Positions 28,900 to 37,700 of a stretch of 64,000 nucleotides of DNA are shown here, in pieces. The position numbers and the translations under genes are program-made. The DNA is taken from contig CAXTCN010000008.1 of assembly GCA_964242575.1 (NCBI GenBank), positions 34,898 to 98,897 of the forward strand, given 5' to 3'. Origin of the DNA: JANPPS01 sp964242575. GTDB lineage: Bacteria > Pseudomonadota > Alphaproteobacteria > Acetobacterales > Acetobacteraceae. Within the stretch, counting starts at the first letter, position 1; each line of letters begins with the position of its first letter. A model generated the notes under the pieces. The model did not search any database. It was given only the letters and a program-made list of their open reading frames with translations, and was not told where the DNA came from.

Positions 28900-29328
28900 A
28901 TGACTGCATTGCGTTTGCTGCTGAACATCGCCTGGATCGTGCTGGGCGGCATATGGATGGCGGCGGCTTGGGTCGTGGCGGCGGTCGTGCTGGCCATCAC
29001 GATCATCGGCCTGCCATGGGCCAGGGCCGCGTTCAACATCGCGCTTTATACGCTGCTGCCGTTCGGGCACCGGGTCGTGCCGCGCGACGCGCACACCGGG
29101 CGCGAGGACCTCGGCACCGGGCCGCTTGGTTTCCTGGGCAACGTGATCTGGCTTCTGCTCGCGGGCTGGTGGCTGGCGCTCGGCCACTTGGTCATCGTTG
29201 CCGGGCTGGCTGTCACCATCATCGGCCTGCCGTTTGCGTGGGCGCACCTGAAGCTGGCCGGCATCGCGCTCTGGCCGGTCGGGCGCATGATCGTGCCCGC
29301 TGACCTGCCGTATCCGGCGCAGCGCTGA
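28900..29328 (+). CDS. YccF-like inner-membrane protein
   Basis: A 142-aa protein with two copies of the YccF domain pattern: a hydrophobic helix followed by LAITIIGLPWARAAF in the first half, and LAVTIIGLPFAWAHLKLA in the second. Such proteins are small membrane proteins of unknown function. The ATG at 28900 follows GGGGGAC. It is 25 bp upstream of the SDR gene and may be co-transcribed with it. Confidence 0.88.
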   Translation: MTALRLLLNIAWIVLGGIWMAAAWVVAAVVLAITIIGLPWARAAFNIALYTLLPFGHRVVPRDAHTGREDLGTGPLGFLGNVIWLLLAGWWLALGHLVIVAGLAVTIIGLPFAWAHLKLAGIALWPVGRMIVPADLPYPAQR

Positions 29329-29353
29329 ACCACTTAAGACAGGATCACCGGCC

Positions 29354-30115
29354 ATGGACCTTGGGCTGAACGGACGCCGCGCGCTCGTGACTGGCGGCAC
29401 GAAGGGGATCGGCCGGGCCATTGCGGAGTGCTTCGCGCAGGAGGGCGCAAGCGTCGCCCTGTGCGCGCGCAACGCTGGCGAGGTGGAGGAGGCTGTCGCC
29501 ACATTGCGCGGCCACGGCGTGGACGCGTTCGGCCAGGCGCTGGACATCACGGACGGTCCAGCGCTGCACCGCTTCGTGCAGGAGGCAGCGGCGGCGCTGG
29601 GCGGCCTCGATTTCATCGTGGCGAACGTGAGCGCGCTGGCGATTGGGCAGGACGAGGCGGCTTGGCGCGCTGGCTTCGAAACCGACCTGATGGGCGCGGT
29701 GCGGCTGGTGGACTCGGCCATGCCATACCTCGAACAGTCTGGCGCGGCGTCGGTCACCTTCATCTCCAGCGTGTCCGGCCGGGAGATCGACTTCGCCGCC
29801 GGCGCTTATGGCGCGATTAAGGCGGCGCTCGTGCACTACGCCCAGGGCCTCGCCTACCAGCTTGCGGCGAAGGGGATACGGGCCAACACGGTTTCGCCGG
29901 GCAACACCTACTTCGAAGGCGGAGTTTGGGCGCGCATCGAGCGGGAGAACCCGGCCTTGTTCACCCAGGCGCTGGCGCTCAACCCTACTGGCCGCATGGG
30001 AACGCCGGAAGAAGTCGCACGCGCAACCGTGTTCCTCGCCAGCCCGGCTGCGAGCTTCGTGACCGGCACCAACCTGGTCGTGGACGGCGCGCTCACGCGG
30101 GGCGTGCAGCTCTGA
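29354..30115 (+). CDS. Short-chain dehydrogenase/reductase
   Basis: A 253-aa classical SDR. The cofactor motif TGGTKGIG is near the N-terminus and ALCARN (no Asp after beta2) hints at NADP preference. The catalytic triad Ser-Tyr-Lys is in ISSVSG and AYGAIKA. The structural NNAG motif is replaced by ANVSA. The end FLASPAASFVTGTNLVVDGALTRG is standard. The substrate is unknown. It is the last plus-strand gene before the nitrate operon promoter region. Confidence 0.88.
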   Translation: MDLGLNGRRALVTGGTKGIGRAIAECFAQEGASVALCARNAGEVEEAVATLRGHGVDAFGQALDITDGPALHRFVQEAAAALGGLDFIVANVSALAIGQDEAAWRAGFETDLMGAVRLVDSAMPYLEQSGAASVTFISSVSGREIDFAAGAYGAIKAALVHYAQGLAYQLAAKGIRANTVSPGNTYFEGGVWARIERENPALFTQALALNPTGRMGTPEEVARATVFLASPAASFVTGTNLVVDGALTRGVQL

Positions 30116-30145
30116 ACACAGACTAAGCAATGTGCCATTCCGAAA

Positions 30146-30164
30146 TTGACCATTCATAAGTCAA
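30146..30164. promoter_or_regulatory. Operator-like inverted repeat upstream of the nitrate operon
   Basis: TTGAC-N9-GTCAA in an AT-rich gap, about 115 bp before the TTG start of nrtA. The left arm could also serve as a -35 (TTGACC). The form suits a dimeric regulator such as a LysR protein, but no regulator gene is adjacent and no sigma-54 site was found. Confidence 0.35.
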
Positions 30165-30277
30165 ATGCCTAATAAAACAGCAGTGTAATTGCGCTTTCAA
30201 TTTCTGATGCCTGTCTGCTAATCAAATCTCCTGTAGCGCAATGCAGCAAACGCCTGCGTTCCTCTGGGAGAGCCGAT

Positions 30278-31558
30278 TTGCCCGATCCGACCAAGCTCAG
30301 CCGACGGACAGCGCTGTGCGGCGCCGCGACCACGATGGCGGCAGTCGCCGCTGCGTTCCCGTGCGGCGTTCATGCCCAGGGCGCCGGGCCGGAGCTGAAG
30401 CGCGCCAACCTTGGCTATATCGCGTTGACCGACGCCGCCCCGCTTATTGTGGCCAAAGAGCGCGGCCTGTTCGCCAAGCACGGCATGCCGGACACCGAGG
30501 TGCAGAAGCAGGCAAGCTGGGGCGGCGCCCGCGACAACCTCGTGCTGGGCGGCGGCGGTGGCGGCATCGATGGCGCGCACCTGCTGACGCCGCTCGCCTA
30601 CCTGATCCACACCGGGCGCGTGGTGCAGAACGCGACGCCGGTACCGATGGCGCTGGTGCTGCGGCTGAACACCAACGGCCAGGCGATTTCGGTGTCAAAG
30701 GCGCTGCAATCGACCGGGGCGCAGCTCGACAGCAAGCCGCTCAAGGCGGCGTTCGCTGGCAAGTCCGAAAACAAGGTCGCCATAACCTTCCGCGGCGGCA
30801 CGCATGACATGTGGCTCCGCTACTGGCTGGCGGCTGGCGGGATCGACCCGGAGCGGGACGTGCAGACCATCGTGGTGCCGCCGCCGCAGATGGTGGCGAA
30901 CATGAAGGTCGGCACCATGGACGCGTTCTGCGTCGGCGAGCCATGGAACGACCAGTTGGTGAACCAGAAACTCGGCTACACCGCTTGCACCACCGGGGAG
31001 ATTTGGCGCGACCACCCAGAGAAGTCCCTGGCGCTGCGGGCCGATTGGGTGGCGCGCAACCCGCGCGCGACCGAGGCGCTGGTGGCCGCCGTGATCGAGG
31101 CGCAAATCTGGGCGGACAAGCTCGAGAACAAGGCGGAACTCGCGGCGACGCTGGGCAAACGCGCGTGGTTCAACGTGCCGCCGGCCGACATCCTGCCGCG
31201 GTCCCGGGGCGACGTGGACTACGGCGACGGCCGCAGGGTTGAGGCCTCGCCGCTGCGCATGAAGTTCTGGGCCGACGCGGCGAGCTACCCGTTCCAGTCG
31301 CACGACCTCTGGTTCCTGACCGAGAACCAGCGCTGGGGCATCCTGCCGCCGGACCTCGACACCAAGGCGCTGGTCCAGGGCGTGAACCGCGAGGATTTGT
31401 GGCGCAGGGCGGCGGCGATGGCGGGCGTGGCGGCGGCTGAGCTGCCGGCCGGTCCGAGCCGGGGCGTCGAGACCTTTTTCGATGGCGTGCGCTTCGACCC
31501 CGCCGACCCCGCCGCCTACCTCGCCTCCCTGTCCATCAAAAAAACCAGCGCGTCCTAG
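30278..31558 (+). CDS. nrtA: Nitrate/nitrite ABC transporter binding protein
   Basis: A 426-aa NrtA/CmpA-family solute-binding protein. The N-terminus LSRRTALCGAATTMAAVAAAF has the twin-Arg look of a Tat signal, cut near VHAQG. Family features are RANLGYIALTDAAPLIVAKE, FRGGTHDMWLRYWLA and CVGEPWNDQ. The TTG at 30278 is the start, supported by GGGAGAG 7 bases upstream. First gene of the nitrate unit, followed 11 bp later by the permease. Confidence 0.92.
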   Translation: MPDPTKLSRRTALCGAATTMAAVAAAFPCGVHAQGAGPELKRANLGYIALTDAAPLIVAKERGLFAKHGMPDTEVQKQASWGGARDNLVLGGGGGGIDGAHLLTPLAYLIHTGRVVQNATPVPMALVLRLNTNGQAISVSKALQSTGAQLDSKPLKAAFAGKSENKVAITFRGGTHDMWLRYWLAAGGIDPERDVQTIVVPPPQMVANMKVGTMDAFCVGEPWNDQLVNQKLGYTACTTGEIWRDHPEKSLALRADWVARNPRATEALVAAVIEAQIWADKLENKAELAATLGKRAWFNVPPADILPRSRGDVDYGDGRRVEASPLRMKFWADAASYPFQSHDLWFLTENQRWGILPPDLDTKALVQGVNREDLWRRAAAMAGVAAAELPAGPSRGVETFFDGVRFDPADPAAYLASLSIKKTSAS

Positions 31559-31569
31559 GGGATCACCGC

Positions 31570-32424
31570 ATGAGCCTCACCCTCGCCACCCCGACGACCG
31601 CCCCGCCGAGCCTGCCGTCGATCCGCCTGCGCGGCGCGCTGTCGCGGATCGGCGCCGCCCTGGTGTCCGCCCTGCCGCTTGTGGTCGTGCTGACGCTGCT
31701 GCTTGGCGCCTGGCAACTGCTCGCCAGCCGGCCCGGCAGCTCGCTGCCGCCGCCGACCGCCGTGTGGGCCACCAGTTCGGAACTCATCACCGACCCGTTC
31801 TATGACCGTGGCGGGCTGGACAAGGGATTGTTCTGGCACCTGTCCGCATCGTTGACCCGCGTGCTGCAGGGCTTCACGCTGTCGGCGGTCGTCGGCGTGC
31901 TGCTGGGCCTGCTGGTCGGCACCAGCGCCATCGCCACCCGGGGGCTGGACCCGGTGTTCCAGGTTCTCCGCACCGTGCCGCCCCTGGCCTGGCTGCCCCT
32001 GGCTTTGGCGGCGTTCCGCGACGCGCAGCCGAGCGCGATCTTCGTGATTTTCATCACTGCGATCTGGCCGGTCATCATCAACACGGCTGTCGGCGTGCGG
32101 CAGGTGCCGCAGGACTACCGCAACGTCGCGCGGGTCATCCGCCTGCGTGGGCCGAAGCTGTTCACCCGCATCATCCTGCCCTCGGCGGCGCCCTACATCT
32201 TCACCGGGCTGCGCATCGGCATCGGGCTGAGCTGGCTTGCGATCATCGCAGCCGAGATGCTGATCGGCGGCGTCGGCATCGGCTTCTTCATTTGGGACGC
32301 CTGGAACAGCTCCAACATCAGCGACATCATCGTGGCGCTGGTTTACGTGGGCCTGGTCGGCTTCGTGCTGGACCGGCTGGTGGCGCTGGCCGGCCGGCTG
32401 GTCACCCGCGGCGTGCAGGTGTAG
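31570..32424 (+). CDS. nrtB: Nitrate ABC transporter permease
   Basis: A 284-aa inner-membrane permease with about six hydrophobic segments and the binding-protein-dependent motif (FTRIILPSAAPYIFTGLRIGIGLSW). It is followed by the NrtB-type ending AAEMLIGGVGIGFFIWDAWNSSN. It sits between nrtA and the ATPase gene. Confidence 0.93.
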   Translation: MSLTLATPTTAPPSLPSIRLRGALSRIGAALVSALPLVVVLTLLLGAWQLLASRPGSSLPPPTAVWATSSELITDPFYDRGGLDKGLFWHLSASLTRVLQGFTLSAVVGVLLGLLVGTSAIATRGLDPVFQVLRTVPPLAWLPLALAAFRDAQPSAIFVIFITAIWPVIINTAVGVRQVPQDYRNVARVIRLRGPKLFTRIILPSAAPYIFTGLRIGIGLSWLAIIAAEMLIGGVGIGFFIWDAWNSSNISDIIVALVYVGLVGFVLDRLVALAGRLVTRGVQV

Positions 32425-32428
32425 GGCG

Positions 32429-33220
32429 ATGGCCGCGTTCCTCGACATCAGCGACGTCACCGTCCGCTTTCGCTCCAACCAGCCGGCCACGCTTAAGAAC
32501 GTGTCGCTGCCCATCGCCAAGGGCGAGTGGGTCAGCATCATCGGCCACTCCGGCTGCGGCAAGAGCACATTGCTGAACGTGGTCGCCGGGCTGCTGCCGG
32601 CCACCAGCGGCGGCGTGCTGCTGGAGGGCCGGGAGGTGGACGAACCCGGCCCGGACCGCGCGGTGGTGTTCCAGAACCACTCGCTGCTGCCGTGGCTGAC
32701 CTGCGCCGAGAACGTCATGCTGGCCGTGGAGCAAGTAAGCCCGCGCAGCCGCAGCCGGGCAGACCGCGCGGCCTGGGTGCATGACGTGCTGGGCATGGTG
32801 CGGATGCAGCACGCCGCCGACAAGCAGCCCGGCGAGATCAGCGGCGGCATGAAGCAGCGCATCGGCATCGCCCGCGCGCTCGCGATGCAGCCGAAGGTGC
32901 TGCTGCTGGACGAACCGTTCGGCGCGCTGGACGCCCTGACCCGCGCGCACTTGCAGGACCAGGTGGCCGACATCCACGCCCGCCTGGGCACCACCGTGCT
33001 GATGATCACCCACGACGTAGATGAGGCGGTGCTGCTGTCCGACCGCATCGTCATGATGACCAATGGGCCGGAGGCCGGCATCGGCGAAATCCTGTCCCCG
33101 GGCCTGCCGCGCCCGCGCGACCGGCTGGCGCTGGCGACCGATGCGCGGTTCATCGAGGCGCGCCGGGCCATGATGCAGTTCCTGTATGCCCGGCACCGCA
33201 ACCCGGCCGAGGCAGCCTGA
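32429..33220 (+). CDS. nrtD: Nitrate ABC transporter ATPase
   Basis: A 263-aa ATPase. Walker A is GHSGCGKST, the signature is ISGGMKQR, Walker B is VLLLDEPFGALDALT, and the switch His is in ITHDVDEA. It resembles NrtD rather than the longer NrtC, as no binding-protein-like C-terminal domain is attached. It starts 4 bp after nrtB. Confidence 0.93.
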   Translation: MAAFLDISDVTVRFRSNQPATLKNVSLPIAKGEWVSIIGHSGCGKSTLLNVVAGLLPATSGGVLLEGREVDEPGPDRAVVFQNHSLLPWLTCAENVMLAVEQVSPRSRSRADRAAWVHDVLGMVRMQHAADKQPGEISGGMKQRIGIARALAMQPKVLLLDEPFGALDALTRAHLQDQVADIHARLGTTVLMITHDVDEAVLLSDRIVMMTNGPEAGIGEILSPGLPRPRDRLALATDARFIEARRAMMQFLYARHRNPAEAA

Positions 33221-33223
33221 GCC

Positions 33224-34408
33224 ATGCGCGTCGTCGTGGTTGGCGCGGGTCCGGCGGGCCTGCGCGCGGCGGGCCTGGCGTCGGTGGGCGGGCTGGATGT
33301 CACGCTGCTCGGGGCTGAGCACGGCGACCCGTACAACCGGGTCACGCTGAGCAACCTGTTGGCCGGGGACGTCGAGGAGAGCGGGTTGCTGACCCCCGCC
33401 GCCGTGGGCGTCCAATACCGGCCTGGCACGCGGGTGGCCTCCGTGGACCGGGACAGCGGCCAGGTCCTGCTGGAGAGCGGCGAGGCCTTGGCATACGACC
33501 GCTTGGTGCTGGCAACCGGGTCCGGCGCGGTGCGCCTGCCGCTGCCCGGCGCCGATCTGCCCGGCGTGCTGCTGTACCGGACCCTGGCCGACGTGCGCGC
33601 CATGCTGGCGGCGGCGGAGGCGGGTGGCCGCGCAGTGGTGATCGGCGGCGGCCTGCTGGGTTTGGAAGCAGCCGCCGGGCTGGCGCGGCGCGGCATGCAG
33701 GTGACGGTCGTGCACGCGGTGGACCGCCTGATGGAGCGCCAACTCGACCCTGGCGGCGCGGCGCACCTGGCGCGGCGGCTGGCGGGGCAGGGCGTGTCCC
33801 TGGCGCTCGCGGCCAGCACCCGCGCCATCACCGGCACGGACCGGGCGGAGGGGGTGGAGCTTGCCGACGGGCGGGTGCTGCCAGCGGACCTCGTGGTGAT
33901 GGCGGTCGGCATCCGGCCAGAGACTGGGCTAGCGCGGCAGGCAGGCCTCGCGGTCGGCCGCGGCATCCTGGTCGATGACGCGATGCGCACCAGCGATCCC
34001 GACATCCTGGCCGTGGGCGAGTGCGCCGAGCATCGCGGCCTGTGCTGCGGCTTGGCCGCGCCAGCGCTGGCGCAGGCTGCGGTGGCTGCGGCCACGCTGC
34101 TGGGTCGTCACGAGGCATACAATCCGGCCGAGGACTCGACGGCGCTCAAGGTCGCTGGCGCGGCGGTCTGGAGCGCCGGGGAGCCGGTGGCGGCGGACGC
34201 CGACAGCCTGGTGCTGGATGACGGCGACCTGGGCCATTACCGCCATCTGCTGCTGCGCGACGGCCGCCTGGTCGGCGCCGTGCTGCTGGGCGAGACCGGC
34301 GATGCGCCCTGGTACCTGCGCCTGATCCGGGACGGCGACGACGTGTCCGGGTTGCGCCACGCCCTGCCATTTGGTCCAGCCTTCATAAGCGAGCCCGCCG
34401 TGCCATGA
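33224..34408 (+). CDS. NAD(P)/FAD oxidoreductase, NirB N-terminal-like
   Basis: A 394-aa flavoprotein equal to the FAD/NAD reductase part of NADH nitrite reductase (NirB) or NasB. It lacks the siroheme portion. The FAD motif VVVGAGPAGLRAA begins at residue 3, YNRVTLSNLLAGD is typical of NirB, the NAD motif is VIGGGLLGLEAA, and the second FAD motif is ILAVGECAEH. It probably passes electrons from NAD(P)H to the nitrite or nitrate reductase beside it. Its stop overlaps the nitrite reductase start (ATGA). Confidence 0.88.
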   Translation: MRVVVVGAGPAGLRAAGLASVGGLDVTLLGAEHGDPYNRVTLSNLLAGDVEESGLLTPAAVGVQYRPGTRVASVDRDSGQVLLESGEALAYDRLVLATGSGAVRLPLPGADLPGVLLYRTLADVRAMLAAAEAGGRAVVIGGGLLGLEAAAGLARRGMQVTVVHAVDRLMERQLDPGGAAHLARRLAGQGVSLALAASTRAITGTDRAEGVELADGRVLPADLVVMAVGIRPETGLARQAGLAVGRGILVDDAMRTSDPDILAVGECAEHRGLCCGLAAPALAQAAVAAATLLGRHEAYNPAEDSTALKVAGAAVWSAGEPVAADADSLVLDDGDLGHYRHLLLRDGRLVGAVLLGETGDAPWYLRLIRDGDDVSGLRHALPFGPAFISEPAVP

Positions 34409-36144
34409 CCGACCAGTTCAGCAACGAGCAACAGGAATACCTCAAGGGCTTCATGTCCGGGGTCGAGGCCCGGCGCGGCAGCATCGCGCCGCCTGCCGGC
34501 CCTGCCGCCGACCCCACGGACTTGCAGCGGCAAGCCCAGGACCGCACGATCGCGGAGGGCGGCAAACTCACGCCGGAGGAGGAGGCGAAGCGCCGCCGCC
34601 ATCCGCTCGACCGCACGGACGAGATCGCGAAGCTTGCGGCCGAAGGGCGTTTCCCGAAAGGGACCGACGTGTTCCTCACCAAGTTCCACGGCCTGTTCTA
34701 CGTCGCACCGGCGCAGGACAGCTTCATGTGCCGGATGCGCGTGCCGGGCGGCATCATGACGGCGGCGCAGTTCCGCGGCGTGGCGGACCTGGCCTCCGAT
34801 CTCGGCGGCGGGTTCGTGGACATCACCACTCGCGCCAACCTGCAAGTGCGGGAGCTGCCGGCCGCCGTGGCGCCCGAGGTGCTGCACCGGCTGGCGGAAC
34901 TGGGCCTCACCAGCCGCGGCGCGGGCGCCGACAACGTGCGCAACGTGACCGGCAGCCCGACCGCCGGCATTGACCCGCAGGAGCTGATCGACACCCGGCC
35001 GAAGGCGCGCGCCATCCACCACCACATCCTGGATCACCGCGAGCTGTTCGGGTTGCCGCGCAAGTTCAACATCGCGTTCGACGGCGGCGGCCGGGTGCCG
35101 GTGCTGGAGGACACCAACGACATCGCGCTTTCGGCCGTGCAGGTCGAGCCGGGCTTTGGGGTGGAGCCGGGGGTGTACTACGCCCTGGCGCTGGGCGGCA
35201 TCACCGGGCACAGCGACTTCGCGCGCGGCACCGGCGTGGTGGTGCCGCCGTCCGACACCACTGCGGTGTGCGACGCCGTGTTGCGGGTGTTCATCGCGCA
35301 CGGCGACCGCACCAGCCGTAAAACCAGCCGGCTCAAGTATCTGCTGGACCGCTGGGGCCACCCGCGTTTCGTGGAGGAGGTCGAGGCGCAACTCGGCCGC
35401 CCGCTGCTGCGCGTGCCTTCTGAGGCCGTGCAGCCTCGCCCGGCGCAAGAGAAACACGGCCACGTTGGCGTGCACCCGCAACGCCAGCCCGGCTTGCACT
35501 ACGTCGGCATCGTCTGTCCGGTCGGGCGGCTCACCAGCGAGCAGGCGCGCGGGCTGGCGGACGTAGCGACGCGCTATGGGTCAGGGACGGTGCGGCTCAC
35601 GGTTTGGCAGAACCTGCTGCTGTCCGACATCCCCGAAGCCGGGCTTCCGGCAACGTTGGACGCCGTGGCGGCGCTCGGCCTGGGCTGGGAGGCCAGCGCG
35701 ATCCGCGGCGGGCTGGTGGCCTGCACGGGCAACGCCGGCTGCAAGTTCGCGGCGTCCAACACCAAAGGGCACGCGGCGGCGCTGGTGGACTACCTAGACC
35801 CGCGCATCACCGTGGCGCACCCGGTGAACATCCACCTGACCGGCTGCCCGAACTCCTGCGCGCAGCATCTGGTGGGCGACATCGGCCTGCTGGGCGCGCG
35901 GGTGGACCAGGGGGGCGAGGACACGGTTGAGGGCTACGACCTGCACGTCGGCGGCGGCGCAGGGCCGGAGCAGCGGATCGGCCGGCTGATCCGCCCGGCC
36001 ATCGCCTTCCCGGACCTGCCACCGCTGGTGCTGAACCTGTTGCAGGCCTGGACCGCGAACGGCGGCACCGAGACGTTCCAGCAATGGAGCGCCGCCCGCA
36101 GCGGGGCGGAGTTGCAATCCGTGCTGGACGGAGCGCCGGCATGA
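34405..36144 (+). CDS. nirA: Siroheme nitrite reductase (NirA-type)
   Basis: A 579-aa assimilatory nitrite reductase that reduces nitrite to ammonia by six electrons. The [4Fe-4S]-siroheme cysteines are C440 and C446 (CTGNAGC) and C481 and C485 (CPNSC). Two ferredoxin-like half domains precede them, with TTRANLQVREL and the NVTGSPTAGID region. The enzyme lacks a pyridine-nucleotide domain, so it needs an external donor. The neighbours on both sides are reductase modules. Sulfite reductase is the alternative, but the nitrate context favours nitrite. Confidence 0.9.
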   Translation: MTDQFSNEQQEYLKGFMSGVEARRGSIAPPAGPAADPTDLQRQAQDRTIAEGGKLTPEEEAKRRRHPLDRTDEIAKLAAEGRFPKGTDVFLTKFHGLFYVAPAQDSFMCRMRVPGGIMTAAQFRGVADLASDLGGGFVDITTRANLQVRELPAAVAPEVLHRLAELGLTSRGAGADNVRNVTGSPTAGIDPQELIDTRPKARAIHHHILDHRELFGLPRKFNIAFDGGGRVPVLEDTNDIALSAVQVEPGFGVEPGVYYALALGGITGHSDFARGTGVVVPPSDTTAVCDAVLRVFIAHGDRTSRKTSRLKYLLDRWGHPRFVEEVEAQLGRPLLRVPSEAVQPRPAQEKHGHVGVHPQRQPGLHYVGIVCPVGRLTSEQARGLADVATRYGSGTVRLTVWQNLLLSDIPEAGLPATLDAVAALGLGWEASAIRGGLVACTGNAGCKFAASNTKGHAAALVDYLDPRITVAHPVNIHLTGCPNSCAQHLVGDIGLLGARVDQGGEDTVEGYDLHVGGGAGPEQRIGRLIRPAIAFPDLPPLVLNLLQAWTANGGTETFQQWSAARSGAELQSVLDGAPA

Positions 36145-37700
36145 ACGCCATGTCCGGCCTGCCGTCGCCCGACATCGTGCCGTTGATCCCGGAGTCGGCG
36201 CCGTTCAGCCCCGCCCAGCGCGCCTGGCTGAACGGCTTCCTGGCCGGCATCTACGGCGGACAGGCGTCCGGCGCGTCCAACCTGTCAATCGGCGCGCCTC
36301 CAGCCGCGGAGCCGGAAGACATGCCCTGGCATGACCCGGCGCTCGACCTGCCGGAACGCCTGCGCCTTGCCGAAGGCCGTCCGCGCCCACGGCAGTTGAT
36401 GGCGGCGATGGCGCAGCTTGACTGCGGCCAGTGCGGCTACCTGTGCCAAACCTACGCGGAGGCGTTGGCCGAGGGCCGGGAGACCAGCGCCGGGCTGTGC
36501 GTGCCGGGCGGCAAACCGACCACTAAGGCGCTGAAGGGGATGCTCGCAGCCGCGCCCGTGGTGGCCGCCGTCCCGCCGCCCGCGCCTGTCGTGCCGCTGG
36601 GTCAGCCGGTGCAGGTGCTGGAGTGCGTGCGCCTCAGCGGCGACGCCTCCGCCAAGGAGGTCCGGCACGTGCGGATCGGCCTGGCCGAGAGCGGGCTGCG
36701 TTACCTGCCAGGGGACAGCCTCGGCCTCATGCCGGAAAACGACCCGGCGCTGGTGGGCCTGGTGCTCGCGGCCCTGGGCGCGACCGGGGCGGAGCCGGTG
36801 CCGCTCGCGGATGGTCCGGTGCCGTTGCGCGACGCGCTGCTGCGCCGGCTCGACATCGCCCGGCCGCTGGACCGCACGCTGGAGCTGCTGGCCGGTGCCG
36901 CCACTGACCCGAAGCAAGCCGAGGCGCTGCGCCGGTTGCAGGACGGCGACGACGGCGCAGAGCCGGACGCGGCCGACCTGTTGGACCTGATTGAGGCGTT
37001 CCCCTCCGCGCGCCCCCCGGTTGCGGACCTGGCGCGCAGCCTGCCAAGCCTGAAGCCCCGGCTGTACTCCATCGCCTCCGCGCCGGAGGCCGTGCCGGGC
37101 GAGGTGCATTTGTGCATCTCCGTGGTGCGGACCGCACGCCGCGGCCGGGTGCGGCAGGGCGTCGCCAGCGCCTATCTGGCCGACCACGCCCATGACGGCC
37201 GCCCGGTGCTGGCGACCATCACTTCCAGCCACTTCCGCCTGCCGCCGGACCCGCAGACCGCGATCATCATGGTCGGCCCCGGCACCGGCATCGCCCCGTT
37301 CCGCGCGTTCCTGCAAGCGCGCCAAGTCGCAGGCTCGCGTAGCCCGGCCTGGCTGTTCTTCGGCGACCAGCACGAGGCTTGCGACTACCTGTACCGGGAC
37401 GAGCTTGAGGCATGGCGAGCGGACGGCACGCTGACCAACCTCAGCCTGGCGTTCTCCCGCGACCAGTCCAAGAAGGTTTACGTGCAGGACCGTATGCGGG
37501 AGGCCGCGCCGGACCTGTGGCGCTGGCTGCAGGGCGGCGCGCACTTCTATGTCTGCGGCGACGCCAGCCGGATGGCGCGCGACGTGGATCAGGCGTTGCG
37601 CGACGTGGCGCGGCAGGAGGGCGGGCTGTCCGAGGACCAGGCGCGCGATTGGACCGCGGCGCTGGCCCGGCAGGGCCGCTACCTGCGCGACGTGTACTGA
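36141..37700 (+). CDS. FeS-FAD-NAD reductase, CysJ-like without flavodoxin domain
   Basis: A 519-aa electron-transfer protein. The N-terminal part carries C95, C98, C102 and C120 in DCGQCGYLCQTYAEALAEG...LCVPGG, a pattern like the 4Fe-4S domain of RnfB-type proteins (PF04060). The rest is a CysJ-type reductase: a FAD domain with RLYSIAS, then GVASAYL, and an NADPH domain with MVGPGTGIAPFRAFLQAR and FYVCGDASRMARDV. The flavodoxin domain of CysJ is missing and the Fe-S domain may replace it. It overlaps nirA (ATGA) and nasA (TGATG), so it is likely the electron donor for one or both. Confidence 0.85.
   Translation: MNAMSGLPSPDIVPLIPESAPFSPAQRAWLNGFLAGIYGGQASGASNLSIGAPPAAEPEDMPWHDPALDLPERLRLAEGRPRPRQLMAAMAQLDCGQCGYLCQTYAEALAEGRETSAGLCVPGGKPTTKALKGMLAAAPVVAAVPPPAPVVPLGQPVQVLECVRLSGDASAKEVRHVRIGLAESGLRYLPGDSLGLMPENDPALVGLVLAALGATGAEPVPLADGPVPLRDALLRRLDIARPLDRTLELLAGAATDPKQAEALRRLQDGDDGAEPDAADLLDLIEAFPSARPPVADLARSLPSLKPRLYSIASAPEAVPGEVHLCISVVRTARRGRVRQGVASAYLADHAHDGRPVLATITSSHFRLPPDPQTAIIMVGPGTGIAPFRAFLQARQVAGSRSPAWLFFGDQHEACDYLYRDELEAWRADGTLTNLSLAFSRDQSKKVYVQDRMREAAPDLWRWLQGGAHFYVCGDASRMARDVDQALRDVARQEGGLSEDQARDWTAALARQGRYLRDVY

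Noticed and set aside
31555..34095. An 846-codon open frame on the minus strand opposite the nitrate transporter
   Set aside because: It is antisense to nrtB, nrtD and the FAD reductase and of low complexity (Ser/Ala/Arg-rich). Same artefact of GC-rich sequence.
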